Shown piece by piece: positions 8,066 through 15,578 of a stretch of DNA of 25,212 bases (the stretch's first letter is position 1; each line of letters starts with the position of its first letter). The notes beneath the pieces are model-generated. The model was given only the letters and a program-made list of their open reading frames with translations, searched no databases and was not told where the DNA came from. The stretch covers positions 1-25,212 of the forward strand of contig JBQCCP010000161.1 in the NCBI GenBank assembly GCA_051962095.1. Direction: 5' to 3'. Both the position numbers and the translations under genes were made by a program. Source of the DNA: 66-474 sp051962095 (GTDB taxonomy: Bacteria; Pseudomonadota; Gammaproteobacteria; Xanthomonadales; Rhodanobacteraceae).

Positions 8066-8140
8066 TGGGGCGTCGCCAAGTGGTAAGGCACCGGGTTTTG
8101 ATCCCGGCATTCGCAGGTTCGAATCCTGCCGCCCCAGCCA
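8066..8140 (+). tRNA. tRNA-Gln(TTG)
   Basis: The 75-nt cloverleaf has acceptor TGGGGCG paired with CGCCCCA, anticodon stem CCGGG/CCCGG with loop TTTTGAT (anticodon TTG) and a T-arm with GGTTCGAATCC. The 3' CCA is encoded (8138-8140). It sits 28 bp before prs, as in related genomes. Confidence 0.97.
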
Positions 8141-8168
8141 CTCCAGTTTGCGGTTGCGGATCGGGAAC

Positions 8169-9128
8169 ATGCACAACACATCCAGCCTGATGCTGTTCAG
8201 TGGCAACGCCAACCGCAAGCTGGCGGAGGACGTCGCGCACCAACTCGGCGAACCGCTGGGCAAGGCCGTGGTCGGCAAGTTCTCCGACGGCGAGGTGCAG
8301 GTCGAGATCGACGAGAACGTCCGCAACCAGGATGTGTTCGTGATGCAGTCCACCTGCGCGCCGTCGGCCGAGAACCTGATGGAACTGCTGGTGCTCGTGG
8401 ACGCGCTGAAGCGCGCCTCGGCAGCCAGTGTCACGGCGGTGATTCCGTATTTCGGCTATGCGCGCCAGGATCGCCGGCTGCGCGCGGCGCGAGTGCCGAT
8501 CACCGCGAAAGTGGCGGCGCAACTGATCGACGCGGTCGGCACCGACCGGGTGCTGACGGTGGACATCCATGCCGACCAGATCCAGGGCTTCTTCAACATT
8601 CCGCTGGACAACGTGTATGCATCGCCAGTGCTGCTGGCTGACATCTGGCGCAAGCACGGTACCGAGGGTGTCACGGTGGTCAGCCCGGACGTCGGCGGCG
8701 TGGTGCGCGCGCGCGCGGTGGCGAAGCGACTGGACGACGCGGACTTGGCGAACATCGACAAGCGCCGTCCGCGCCCGAACGAGGCGACGGTGATGAACAT
8801 CATCGGCGAGGTCGTGGGCAAGACCTGCGTGCTGGTGGACGACATCGTGGATACCGCGGGCACCCTGTGTGCCGCGGCGAAGGCGCTGAAGGATCGCGGC
8901 GCGCGAGAAGTGGTCGCGTACTGCACCCACGCGGTGCTGTCGGGACCGGCGATCAGCAACATCGAAAAATCGCAGATGGACGAATTGGTGGTGACCGACA
9001 CCATCCCGCTGAGCGAGGAAGGCGCCGCGTGCAAGAAGATCCGCCAGTTGTCCGTCGCGCAACTGCTGGCCGAGACCGTGCGCCGGATGGCGTACGGGGA
9101 GTCGGTCAGCAGTTTGTATGTGGATTGA
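8169..9128 (+). CDS. prs: ribose-phosphate pyrophosphokinase
   Basis: The enzyme makes PRPP from ribose 5-phosphate and ATP, feeding purine, pyrimidine, histidine, tryptophan and NAD synthesis. The 319-residue product has the usual class I length. Features include LMLFSGNANRKLAEDVA at the start, FSDGEVQVEI, the ATP-loop segment YFGYARQDRR, and the PRPP-binding loop VLVDDIVDTAGT. ATG at 8169 is chosen over longer in-frame extensions because those would run through tRNA-Gln. An internal ATG at MLFSG, seven codons later, is a possible alternative start. It is the first protein gene after tRNA-Gln and may share the promoter at 7689-7717. Confidence 0.97.
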   Translation: MHNTSSLMLFSGNANRKLAEDVAHQLGEPLGKAVVGKFSDGEVQVEIDENVRNQDVFVMQSTCAPSAENLMELLVLVDALKRASAASVTAVIPYFGYARQDRRLRAARVPITAKVAAQLIDAVGTDRVLTVDIHADQIQGFFNIPLDNVYASPVLLADIWRKHGTEGVTVVSPDVGGVVRARAVAKRLDDADLANIDKRRPRPNEATVMNIIGEVVGKTCVLVDDIVDTAGTLCAAAKALKDRGAREVVAYCTHAVLSGPAISNIEKSQMDELVVTDTIPLSEEGAACKKIRQLSVAQLLAETVRRMAYGESVSSLYVD

Positions 9129-9152
9129 CGAGGATACGGAAAATTCTTTTGG

Positions 9153-9319
9153 TGTCATTCCGGCGAAAGCCGGAATCCAGTGACTTTCGCAAGAGCGGAA
9201 CTGCAAAATCACTGGGTCGGATATCGCCACGCGACTGCGTTTGCAGGATGGCAAACGCGAACGCCGAAGGCGGCGCGTAGCGCGAGCGCCACGGATGGCG
9301 TGAGTATTCCGGGATGACA
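9153..9319 (+). repeat. MITE-like palindromic repeat, copy A
   Basis: The gap between prs and rplY holds an element with near-matching ends: TGTCATTCCGG at the left and, on the other strand, TGTCATCCCGG at the right. Inside are a stem TTCCGGC-gaaa-GCCGGAA, a second inverted pair CCAGTGACTTT / AAAATCACTGG, and two hairpins with GGA in the loop (GCGTTTGC-AGGATG-GCAAACGC at 9237-9258; CGCC-ACGGAT-GGCG at 9287-9300). There is no coding capacity. Copies B and C follow in the next two gaps. Confidence 0.7.
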
Positions 9320-9413
9320 ACAAAATCAGATGTTCTTGTCGGCTTCCCTGGTCGCGGGGAAGTCATCCCAAGTCACCGCGAGGTGACGTCATGCAACCTG
9401 AGGTAACACGAAA

Positions 9414-10133
9414 ATGGCAACCATCCATGAAATCACGGCCGAACGCCGTGCCGACCAGGGCAAAGGTGCGAGCCGCCGCCTGCGTCGCGCCGGCAAGGTT
9501 CCGGCCGTCGTCTACGGCGCGGGCCAGGCCGCGGAAAACATCCAGTTCGATCACCTGAAGCTTTCGCTGGCCGCGCGCAACGACTGGTTCTCGTCGGCGA
9601 TCCTCGACCTGCTGGTCGACGGCAATCGCCAGAAGGTGCTGCTGCGCGACGTGCAAAGGCATCCGGTGAAGCCGCAACTGCTGCATCTGGATTTCCTGCG
9701 CATCGACGAGTCCAAGCCCGTTCGCGTGTACGTGTCGATCCGCTTCCTGAACCAGGAAAAGTCGCCGGCCGGCAAGACTTCCGGTGTGGTGATCTCGCAC
9801 AACATCACCGAAGTCGGAGTGTCGTGCCTGCCGAAAGATCTGCCCGAGCACATCGACCTCGACTTGAGCGAACTGAAGCTCGGCGACGTGGTGCACGTGT
9901 CCGACCTGAAGCTTCCCGCTGGCGTCGAGATTCCCGAGCTGAAGCTCGGCAAGGAATACGACCACACCGTCGTGTCCGCGCAAGCGGTGCGCGAGGAAGC
10001 CGAGGAAGCGCCGGCCGAAGCCGCGGGCGCCGAGGGCGCGCCGGCTGCCGGTGCCGCGGCGACGCCCGCCGCGGGCGATGCGGCCAAGGCCGCTGCGCCT
10101 GCCGGCGACAAGAAGCCGGCCGAGAAGAAGTAA
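9414..10133 (+). CDS. rplY: 50S ribosomal protein L25 (general stress protein Ctc type)
   Basis: L25 binds 5S rRNA in the large ribosomal subunit. This 239-residue protein is the long Ctc/TL5 form. It has an N-terminal L25 domain of about 90 residues beginning with ITAERRADQGKGASRRLRR, then a TL5-like beta domain (PVRVYVSIRFLNQEKSP, followed by DLPEHIDLDLSELKLGD). The tail from about residue 190 is low-complexity and rich in Ala, Glu and Pro, ending GDKKPAEKK. The start ATG follows a usable ribosome-binding site (TGAGGTAA). Its place between prs and pth is the canonical order. Confidence 0.96.
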   Translation: MATIHEITAERRADQGKGASRRLRRAGKVPAVVYGAGQAAENIQFDHLKLSLAARNDWFSSAILDLLVDGNRQKVLLRDVQRHPVKPQLLHLDFLRIDESKPVRVYVSIRFLNQEKSPAGKTSGVVISHNITEVGVSCLPKDLPEHIDLDLSELKLGDVVHVSDLKLPAGVEIPELKLGKEYDHTVVSAQAVREEAEEAPAEAAGAEGAPAAGAAATPAAGDAAKAAAPAGDKKPAEKK

Positions 10134-10157
10134 GGGCCGGCGTGGAGGCAACCCACA

Positions 10158-10347
10158 GTCGTCTTTCCGGGGCCGTTTCCGGCGAAGCTGGAAACGGAAC
10201 CCGGAGCCCAGCGACTTTGCCTCGCAATAGCCGAGTCAAAGACACTGGATTACGCGCGGCTCCTGCCGCGCGCCTTTTAGGCCAACGGCTTCGCCGTTGT
10301 TCGCTTCGGCGTCCTGCCTCCGCAGTCCCGCTTGCGCGGGAATGACG
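10158..10347 (-). repeat. MITE-like palindromic repeat, copy B (inverted relative to A)
   Basis: Most of the gap between rplY and pth is a repeat related to copy A but reversed: on the minus strand it begins GTCATTCCCGCGCAAGCGGG and contains ATCCAGTGTCTTT and CAAAGTCGCTGG, matching copy A's internal arms. It holds three strong stems: CCGTTTCC/GGAAACGG (10173-10196), CGCGCGGC-tcct-GCCGCGCG (10253-10272, AGGA loop on the minus strand) and CAACGGC-ttc-GCCGTTG (10283-10299). The second stem is followed by CCTTTT and could act as a weak terminator after rplY. Confidence 0.65.
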
Positions 10348-10381
10348 GAGGGTTTCGCGCTCGTCTGCGTACTTTCACGAC

Positions 10382-10990
10382 ATGCCCGGCATACGCCTCA
10401 TCGCTGGCCTCGGCAATCCGGGTCCGGAATACCTGCGCAATCGCCACAACGCCGGCTTCTGGTTCGCCGATGCGCTGGCGACGGGCGCGGGAGAGCGGTT
10501 CGGTTTCGAGAACCGCCTGCACGCGGAAAACTGTCGCGTGCAGGTCGGTGGCGAGCAGGTGCGGGTGATCAAGCCCGACACCTTCATGAACGAAAGCGGC
10601 CGCGCGGTCGTCGCGGCGCTCGGTTACTGGAAGCTCGCACCTGAGGAATTGCTGGTGGTGCACGACGACCTGGACCTGCCGCCCGGGGCCGCGCGCCTGA
10701 AGTTCGACGGCGGCCACGGCGGCCAGAACGGCTTGCGGCACATCATGGCGCAGCTCGGCCATGGCAGGTTCCACCGCTTGCGGCTCGGCATTGGCCATCC
10801 GGGCGACCGCGATCGGGTGACGCCGTGGGTGCTGGGCAATCCGAATGCCGCCGACGAGGATGCGATGCTGGATGCGATCGCACGCGCGCTGGATGTATTG
10901 CCGCTTGCCGTGGCGGGCGAATTCAACGAGGCGATGAAGCGGTTGAATACGAGTCGGGACACGGGACTCGGGACTCGGGACTCGGACTGA
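10382..10990 (+). CDS. pth: peptidyl-tRNA hydrolase
   Basis: Pth frees tRNAs from peptides dropped off the ribosome. The 202-residue protein carries the expected catalytic and binding residues at positions two higher than in E. coli: N12 and H22 in GLGNPGPEYLRNRHNAGF, N70 in DTFMNESG, D95 in VVHDDLDLPPG and N116 in GGHGGQNGLRHI. The last dozen residues (SRDTGLGTRDSD) are not family sequence; they are encoded by a degenerate GGGACTC heptamer repeat that runs into the stop codon. No clear Shine-Dalgarno precedes the ATG, which lies 35 bp after repeat B. Confidence 0.95.
   Translation: MPGIRLIAGLGNPGPEYLRNRHNAGFWFADALATGAGERFGFENRLHAENCRVQVGGEQVRVIKPDTFMNESGRAVVAALGYWKLAPEELLVVHDDLDLPPGAARLKFDGGHGGQNGLRHIMAQLGHGRFHRLRLGIGHPGDRDRVTPWVLGNPNAADEDAMLDAIARALDVLPLAVAGEFNEAMKRLNTSRDTGLGTRDSD
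10951..10987 (+). repeat. GGGACTC heptamer tandem repeat at the 3' end of pth
   Basis: Roughly four units of a heptamer (CGGGACA, CGGGACT, CGGGACT, CGGGACT, then a decayed CGGACTG) extend from inside pth to just before its TGA. Because the unit is 7 bp, gain or loss of copies would change the reading frame and length of the Pth tail. Confidence 0.75.
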
Positions 10991-11002
10991 CATTGCTTTG
11001 CT

Positions 11003-11084
11003 CGTCATCCCGGCGAAGGCCGGGATCCATGTTTTTGCACGGAATCCGAAAGCACAATGGATTCCGGCCTTCGCCGGAATGACG
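11003..11084. repeat. MITE-like palindromic repeat, copy C (short form)
   Basis: The gap between pth and ychF contains two arms in opposite orientation: CGTCATCCCGGCGAAGGCCG at the left and its near-mirror, ending CTTCGCCGGAATGACG, at the right. About 25 bp separate them. Each arm is itself a hairpin (CCGGC/GCCGG). It shares its end sequence with copies A and B but lacks their inner block. Confidence 0.7.
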
Positions 11085-11123
11085 GCGTGGAGTTTTCGCC
11101 GGACACGGCGTGGAGATTTGCGA

Positions 11124-12215
11124 ATGGCCATCCAATGCGGCATCGTCGGCCTGCCCAACGTGGGCAAGTCCACGCTCTTCAACGCGCTCACGAAAGCAGG
11201 CATCGCAGCGGCGAATTTTCCGTTCTGCACCATCGATCCGAACGTCGGCGTGGTGCCGGTGCCCGATCCGCGTTTGCAGCAGCTCGCGGACATCGTGCAT
11301 CCGCAGAAGATCATCCCGGCATCGGTGGAATTCGTGGACATCGCCGGGCTCGTCGCGGGCGCGTCGAAGGGCGAAGGACTGGGCAACCAGTTCCTCGCAC
11401 ACATCCGCGAGGTCGATGCGATCGCGCACGTGGTGCGCTGCTTCGAACATCCCGACATCGTGCACGTCGCGGGCAAGATCGACCCGGGTGCCGACATCGA
11501 AACCATCGACACCGAATTGGCACTGGCCGATCTCGAGTCGGTGGACAAGGCTTTGCAGCGCGTCGAACGCGCCGCCAAGGCCAACGACAAGGAAGCGATG
11601 GCAAAACGACCGGTGCTGGAGAAGCTGCGCGCCGCGTTGAACGATGGCAAGGCCGCGCGTTCGGTATCGCTGGATGACGAGGAGCGCGCCGCGATCCGCG
11701 ACCTGTTCCTGCTGACCATGAAGCCGCTGATGTACGTCGGCAACGTGCGCGAGGATGGTTTCGGGAACAATCCATATCTCGATGCGGTGCGCCGGCGCGC
11801 GGAAACCGAAGGTGCAGTGGTGGTGCCGGTGTGCGCGGCGATCGAGGAAGAACTGGCGCAGCTCGACGAAGCCGATCGCGGCGAATTCCTCGCATCGATG
11901 GGGCTGAGCGAACCCGGCCTCGATCGCGTGATCCGCGCGGCCTACACGCTGCTCGGGTTGCAGACCTATTTCACCGCGGGTGAAAAGGAAGTACGCGCGT
12001 GGACGGTGAAGCGCGGCGCCACCGCGCCGCAGGCCGCGGGCGTGATCCACACCGATTTCGAGAAGGGTTTCATCCGCGCCGAAACGGTGTCGTTCGACGA
12101 CTACACCAAGTACAAGGGCGAATCAGGCGCGCGCGACGCGGGCCGGCTGCGGCTGGAAGGCAAGGAATACCGCGTGCAGGAAGGTGACGTGCTGCACTTC
12201 CGCTTCAATGTGTAG
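11124..12215 (+). CDS. ychF: redox-regulated ATPase / Obg-like GTPase YchF
   Basis: YchF is an Obg-family P-loop NTPase that prefers ATP and associates with ribosomes. The 363-residue product has the same length as the E. coli protein. It shows the Walker A/G1 motif GLPNVGKST (8-16), a G3-type DIAGLVAGASKGEGLGNQF, the altered G4 region LMYVGNVREDG, a central coiled coil, and a C-terminal TGS-like domain (TYFTAGEKEVRAWTVKRG and the end VQEGDVLHFRFNV). The ATG at 11124 matches the conserved start MAIQCGIVGLP. The longer frame upstream lies in repeat C and is not coding. Gene order pth-ychF is the standard one. Confidence 0.97.
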   Translation: MAIQCGIVGLPNVGKSTLFNALTKAGIAAANFPFCTIDPNVGVVPVPDPRLQQLADIVHPQKIIPASVEFVDIAGLVAGASKGEGLGNQFLAHIREVDAIAHVVRCFEHPDIVHVAGKIDPGADIETIDTELALADLESVDKALQRVERAAKANDKEAMAKRPVLEKLRAALNDGKAARSVSLDDEERAAIRDLFLLTMKPLMYVGNVREDGFGNNPYLDAVRRRAETEGAVVVPVCAAIEEELAQLDEADRGEFLASMGLSEPGLDRVIRAAYTLLGLQTYFTAGEKEVRAWTVKRGATAPQAAGVIHTDFEKGFIRAETVSFDDYTKYKGESGARDAGRLRLEGKEYRVQEGDVLHFRFNV

Positions 12216-12223
12216 ACAGGCGA

Positions 12224-12328
12224 GGACATGGATGTCCGAGTCCCGGACAGCACTCGGATGTGCGCTGATCCGGGAACCAGAATAAAGTCCGGGTCCCGGA
12301 CAGCACAAGGACGTGCGCTGATCCGGGA
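12224..12328 (+). repeat. three GGA-loop hairpins, two of them a tandem repeat
   Basis: Immediately after the ychF stop is GGAC-ATGGAT-GTCC (12224-12237). Two 35-bp copies follow, at 12241-12275 and 12294-12328. Each copy has outer arms TCCCGGA/TCCGGGA and inner arms CAGCAC/GTGCGCTG around a six-base loop. The copies differ at only three bases, all in the loop (TCGGAT versus AAGGAC), and the GGA is kept. No gene is present. The rest of the gap to 12444 holds only the terminator-like palindrome. Confidence 0.7.
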
Positions 12329-12395
12329 TCCGCGATGAAAATGTCCAGTTCGGGAAAGCGACACGAGGAGCCGAACCTTCACCCGCCTTCGGGCA

Positions 12396-12416
12396 CCCTC
12401 TCCCGAAGGGAGAGGG
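12396..12416. terminator. bidirectional terminator-like palindrome
   Basis: A perfect 9-bp stem CCCTCTCCC-gaa-GGGAGAGGG lies between the convergent ychF and TonB-receptor genes. It has no T-tract, so it may be a dispersed palindrome serving as an mRNA 3'-end stabiliser rather than an intrinsic terminator. Confidence 0.5.
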
Positions 12417-12444
12417 GATACGCATCAAGCAGAGCGTTGGCGGC

Positions 12445-15400
12445 TCACATCCCGTTCTTGCCTCCGAACTTGACGCTCAGGTCCACGAAATACGCGCGGC
12501 CGACCGCGCTGAACCAGTTGCGCGAGTAGTACGGATAGCTGGTCCAGGTGGTGTCGCGCGGCGGGCGCGAGTCGAACAGGTTGTCCACGATCAGCGAGAC
12601 GTTGATGCCGGGCGCGACGCGGTAGCCGAACGTCGCGTTGTACAGGAACGTCGGGCCCATGCGCTGGGTGCCGTCGTAGTTCGGGATGCCGCCGAGGCGC
12701 GAGCCGTACAGGGTCGCGGTGAAATCGTGGATGTTCCACGTGACCGAGGCGTTCGCCTTGGTGCGGGGAATCAGGTAGTAGTACAGGTCGGTCAGCTCGT
12801 TGTCGACGGGCGAGTCGGGGCTCAGCTGCGTCTTGTGCATGATCACGTAGGTCGCGCCGAAGTTGAAATCGAACGAGCCGAGCCGCGAGGTGTTCAGACG
12901 ATAGTGCGCGTTGAAGTCGACGCCGGAGGTCTGGTCGATCGCGGCGTTGATGGGCAGCACCAGCACCGAGGTGATGCCGTTCGGGTTGTAGGACGCATTC
13001 GGCGCATTGCGCACGACCTGGCTGATCACCTGCTGGCAGTACGATGAATTGCCGGCCACGGGATTGCCGTTCGCATCCCGGCCGAGCCGGCAGTCGGCTT
13101 CGCGGCGCAGGATCTCGTCGCTGCTCTGGTACTCGACTTCGTTGTTGAGCTTGATGCGGTAATAGTCGGCGCTGACGTCGAAGTTGGGCGTCGGCGCGAA
13201 CACGAAGCCGTAGGTGAAGGACTTGCTGGTTTCGTCCTTCAGCGCGGTGCTGCCGTGGCTGCGGCCGTTGTAGCTGGCGTCGAAATCGGAATCATCCACG
13301 CAGTCGTAGCCGGGCTCCGGGTTGGCGAGCCGGCACTGGTAATAGTCGGTGCCGCCGGAACTGGAGCCGCTCATGCCGGCGTAGAGATACGACAGGTCGG
13401 GCGCGCGGAAACCGGTGGACAGTGAGCCGCGCAACAGCAGGCTCTGGAACGGACGGTATTCGAGTCCCAGCGCATAGGTGAACTTGCCGCTGGTGGTGTC
13501 GCTGTATTCGTAACGGTCGTAGCGGCCCGCGGTGGTGACGGTGAGCTGCGAAAAGACGGGCACGCTGAACTCGTAGCCGACCGCGGCGTGGCTGCGCGAA
13601 CCGACCGCATCGGTGTTGTGCAGGCCGTAGTAGGAACCGTCGAGCGACATCGGATCGGCCTTCAGACCGAAGTACTGGTTGCCGTATTCGGCGATGCCGG
13701 CGAAGCCGACCGGACCGGCCGGCAGCTTGAACAGGTTGGTGTTGGTGAGCGTGAGCGACCAGTTCTCGGAGCGGCTCTTGTCGCGGTCGATCGAATCCTG
13801 GGTGATCGAGCGGAACTGCGCCACGGTCAGCGGCGTGTACAGCCGGCTGACGGGGGCGTCGTACATCTGGTACCCGCTGTCGGGATCGACTCCCAGCGAC
13901 GGGCCGAGGTACAGCGCCTGCGCCTTGGCGGCGATCAGCGCCGGCCACTTTCCTTCCAGTTTGTTCTGCGAATGCTCGAAATTCGCTTCGTAGTTCCAGT
14001 CGCTGTCGCGCGCGATCGTGCCTTTGATGCCGGTGTTGAGCGAAAGGGTGTTGTTGATGTTGCGGATGAAGCCGGGTTTGAACCCGCCGTTTTCCTCGAT
14101 CGTGAAATAGCGGCGGCCCCATTGTTCGACCTGTCCGGTCGCGGTGTTGTAGAACGGGGTGTCGGCGCAGTCGCCGTTCAGGGGCTCGCAGTTGTACCAC
14201 TGCAACGGCGTGTTGTAGCTGTCCTGGTGCGAGGTGCCGGCCAGCACGTCGAGGTAGAAGTCGGTGTAGTCGTTGAAATGGAACGTGGCAGACGCGAACA
14301 GGTTGGCCATCTTGCGACCGTTCTCGAGCGTGCCATAGCCGACGTCGTAGTAGCTGCCGCAGTAATAGCCGTAGTTGCGGCGATGGCCGTAGATGATCGT
14401 GCCCTGGTCGTAGCCGGCCAGCGCGTCGCAGGTGGCCTTGCCGGGATCGAGGTAATCATCGTCGATGTCGGAACGCACCCACACCTGGCTCGGGTAATTG
14501 CGGGACGGCGTGATCGGGCTGTCTAGGCGCGAATCGGTATAGCTGCGCTGGAACGCCCACAGCGGATGCTTGTCGACCAGTTCCAGGCCGAACACCGCAT
14601 CGAACTTGCCCTTGGAAAATCCGCTGGTGATGTCGAGGCGCTGCGAGCCGCCGCCACCGTGTTCGGTGCCGCCGGCGCGGTATTCGACCGTGGTGCCGTC
14701 CACCTTCTTCTTCAGGATGAAGTTGATGACGCCGGACATCGCGTCGGAGCCGTACACCGCCGAGGCGCTGCCGGACAGGATCTCCACGCGGTCGATCAGC
14801 GCGGTCGGGATGTTGGATATGTCGGTGAAGTTGCTGTTGCCGCCGTAGGATTGCGGGTAGTCGGCGATACGCCGGCCGTTTACCAGCACCAGCGTGTGGT
14901 TGGGGCCGAGGCCGCGGAGATCCACGGCCTGCGCGCCCGGCGAGAAGCCGTCGGTGTACTGGTTGTTGTCCAGCGCGCCGAGGTTCTGGGTCAGAGAGGT
15001 CATCAGCTCGGGCACGCTGGCGAAGCCGCGCCGCTCGATGTCCTGCGCGGTGATGGCGACGACCGGCGCGGGCCCTTCGATCTGGGTACGCGGAATGCGC
15101 GAGCCCGTCACCACCACTTCCTGCAGTGTCTTGGGCGGCGGGGCGGCGCCTTGCGCGGGGCCGCTCGCGGGCGGCGCCGATGGCCTGGGCGCATCCTTCA
15201 CGATCACCACTGCGCCGGAATCATCGTGGCGTGCGTGGTAGCCGGTGCCCGCCAGCAAATCGGTCAGCGCCTGTTGCGCCGAAAGATTGCCGTGGGCGCC
15301 GCGGGTCGTGAGTCCCGCCAACTGGTCGGCGCTGTAGACGAACTGCACGCCCGTCTGGCGCGCCAGCGCATCCAGCGCGGTCACCAGGTTGCCGGCCGGA

Positions 15401-15492
15401 ATGTCTATCTCGGCGGTCTGCTGCTGGGCCAGGGCCCACGCCGGCAGTGCGCAGGCGAGCATCAGGAAACCGCGTGCAAACAACTTGAACAT
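12445..15492 (-). CDS. TonB-dependent outer-membrane receptor with STN signalling domain
   Basis: The 1015-residue protein has a signal peptide ending ALA at residue 22, an N-terminal STN (secretin/TonB short) domain at about 26-98, a Pro/Ala linker, a TonB-box-like LQEVVVTGSR at 123-132, a plug at about 135-260 (LRGLGPNHTLVLVNGRRI; VEILSGSASAVYGSDAMSGV) and a long beta-barrel. STN domains pass a ligand signal to a FecR-type protein, which fits the fecR and sigma genes directly upstream. The barrel contains several close Cys pairs (such as NCEPLNGDC and CRLANPEPGYDC) that may form disulfides in surface loops. A good ribosome-binding site (GGGAGGGG) precedes ATG 15492. The substrate is not evident; the neighbouring cyanophycinase suggests peptides or amino-acid polymers, not necessarily iron. 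Confidence 0.93.
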   Translation of the reverse strand: MFKLFARGFLMLACALPAWALAQQQTAEIDIPAGNLVTALDALARQTGVQFVYSADQLAGLTTRGAHGNLSAQQALTDLLAGTGYHARHDDSGAVVIVKDAPRPSAPPASGPAQGAAPPPKTLQEVVVTGSRIPRTQIEGPAPVVAITAQDIERRGFASVPELMTSLTQNLGALDNNQYTDGFSPGAQAVDLRGLGPNHTLVLVNGRRIADYPQSYGGNSNFTDISNIPTALIDRVEILSGSASAVYGSDAMSGVINFILKKKVDGTTVEYRAGGTEHGGGGSQRLDITSGFSKGKFDAVFGLELVDKHPLWAFQRSYTDSRLDSPITPSRNYPSQVWVRSDIDDDYLDPGKATCDALAGYDQGTIIYGHRRNYGYYCGSYYDVGYGTLENGRKMANLFASATFHFNDYTDFYLDVLAGTSHQDSYNTPLQWYNCEPLNGDCADTPFYNTATGQVEQWGRRYFTIEENGGFKPGFIRNINNTLSLNTGIKGTIARDSDWNYEANFEHSQNKLEGKWPALIAAKAQALYLGPSLGVDPDSGYQMYDAPVSRLYTPLTVAQFRSITQDSIDRDKSRSENWSLTLTNTNLFKLPAGPVGFAGIAEYGNQYFGLKADPMSLDGSYYGLHNTDAVGSRSHAAVGYEFSVPVFSQLTVTTAGRYDRYEYSDTTSGKFTYALGLEYRPFQSLLLRGSLSTGFRAPDLSYLYAGMSGSSSGGTDYYQCRLANPEPGYDCVDDSDFDASYNGRSHGSTALKDETSKSFTYGFVFAPTPNFDVSADYYRIKLNNEVEYQSSDEILRREADCRLGRDANGNPVAGNSSYCQQVISQVVRNAPNASYNPNGITSVLVLPINAAIDQTSGVDFNAHYRLNTSRLGSFDFNFGATYVIMHKTQLSPDSPVDNELTDLYYYLIPRTKANASVTWNIHDFTATLYGSRLGGIPNYDGTQRMGPTFLYNATFGYRVAPGINVSLIVDNLFDSRPPRDTTWTSYPYYSRNWFSAVGRAYFVDLSVKFGGKNGM

Positions 15493-15506
15493 ATCCCCTC
15501 CCGGAT

Positions 15507-15536
15507 GGCGCCGCCGGTGCGGCGCCTTCCCCCATC
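15507..15536 (-). promoter_or_regulatory. hairpin and shared motif in the fecR-receptor gap
   Basis: In the 86-bp gap before the receptor gene, the perfect stem GGCGCCGC-accg-GCGGCGCC (15507-15526) sits just upstream of the ribosome-binding site and could attenuate or stabilise the message. Its upstream edge overlaps GATGGGGGAAGGCGC (15536 to 15522). That 15-mer recurs with one mismatch ahead of the divergent cyanophycinase gene. Confidence 0.4.
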
Positions 15537-15578
15537 AAGACGAACCAGTGCGGCCGATCCCCCGCTGGCGGGCGGCGC

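Noticed and set aside
7718..8086. Possible 122-residue protein in the pre-tRNA-Gln region
   Set aside because: It runs into tRNA-Gln, has no ribosome-binding site, and its bases are better explained as hairpins. I treat the interval as non-coding.
9153..12328. Repeated intergenic palindromes considered as a CRISPR array
   Set aside because: Units are not evenly spaced, there are no spacers of constant length, and no cas genes are present.
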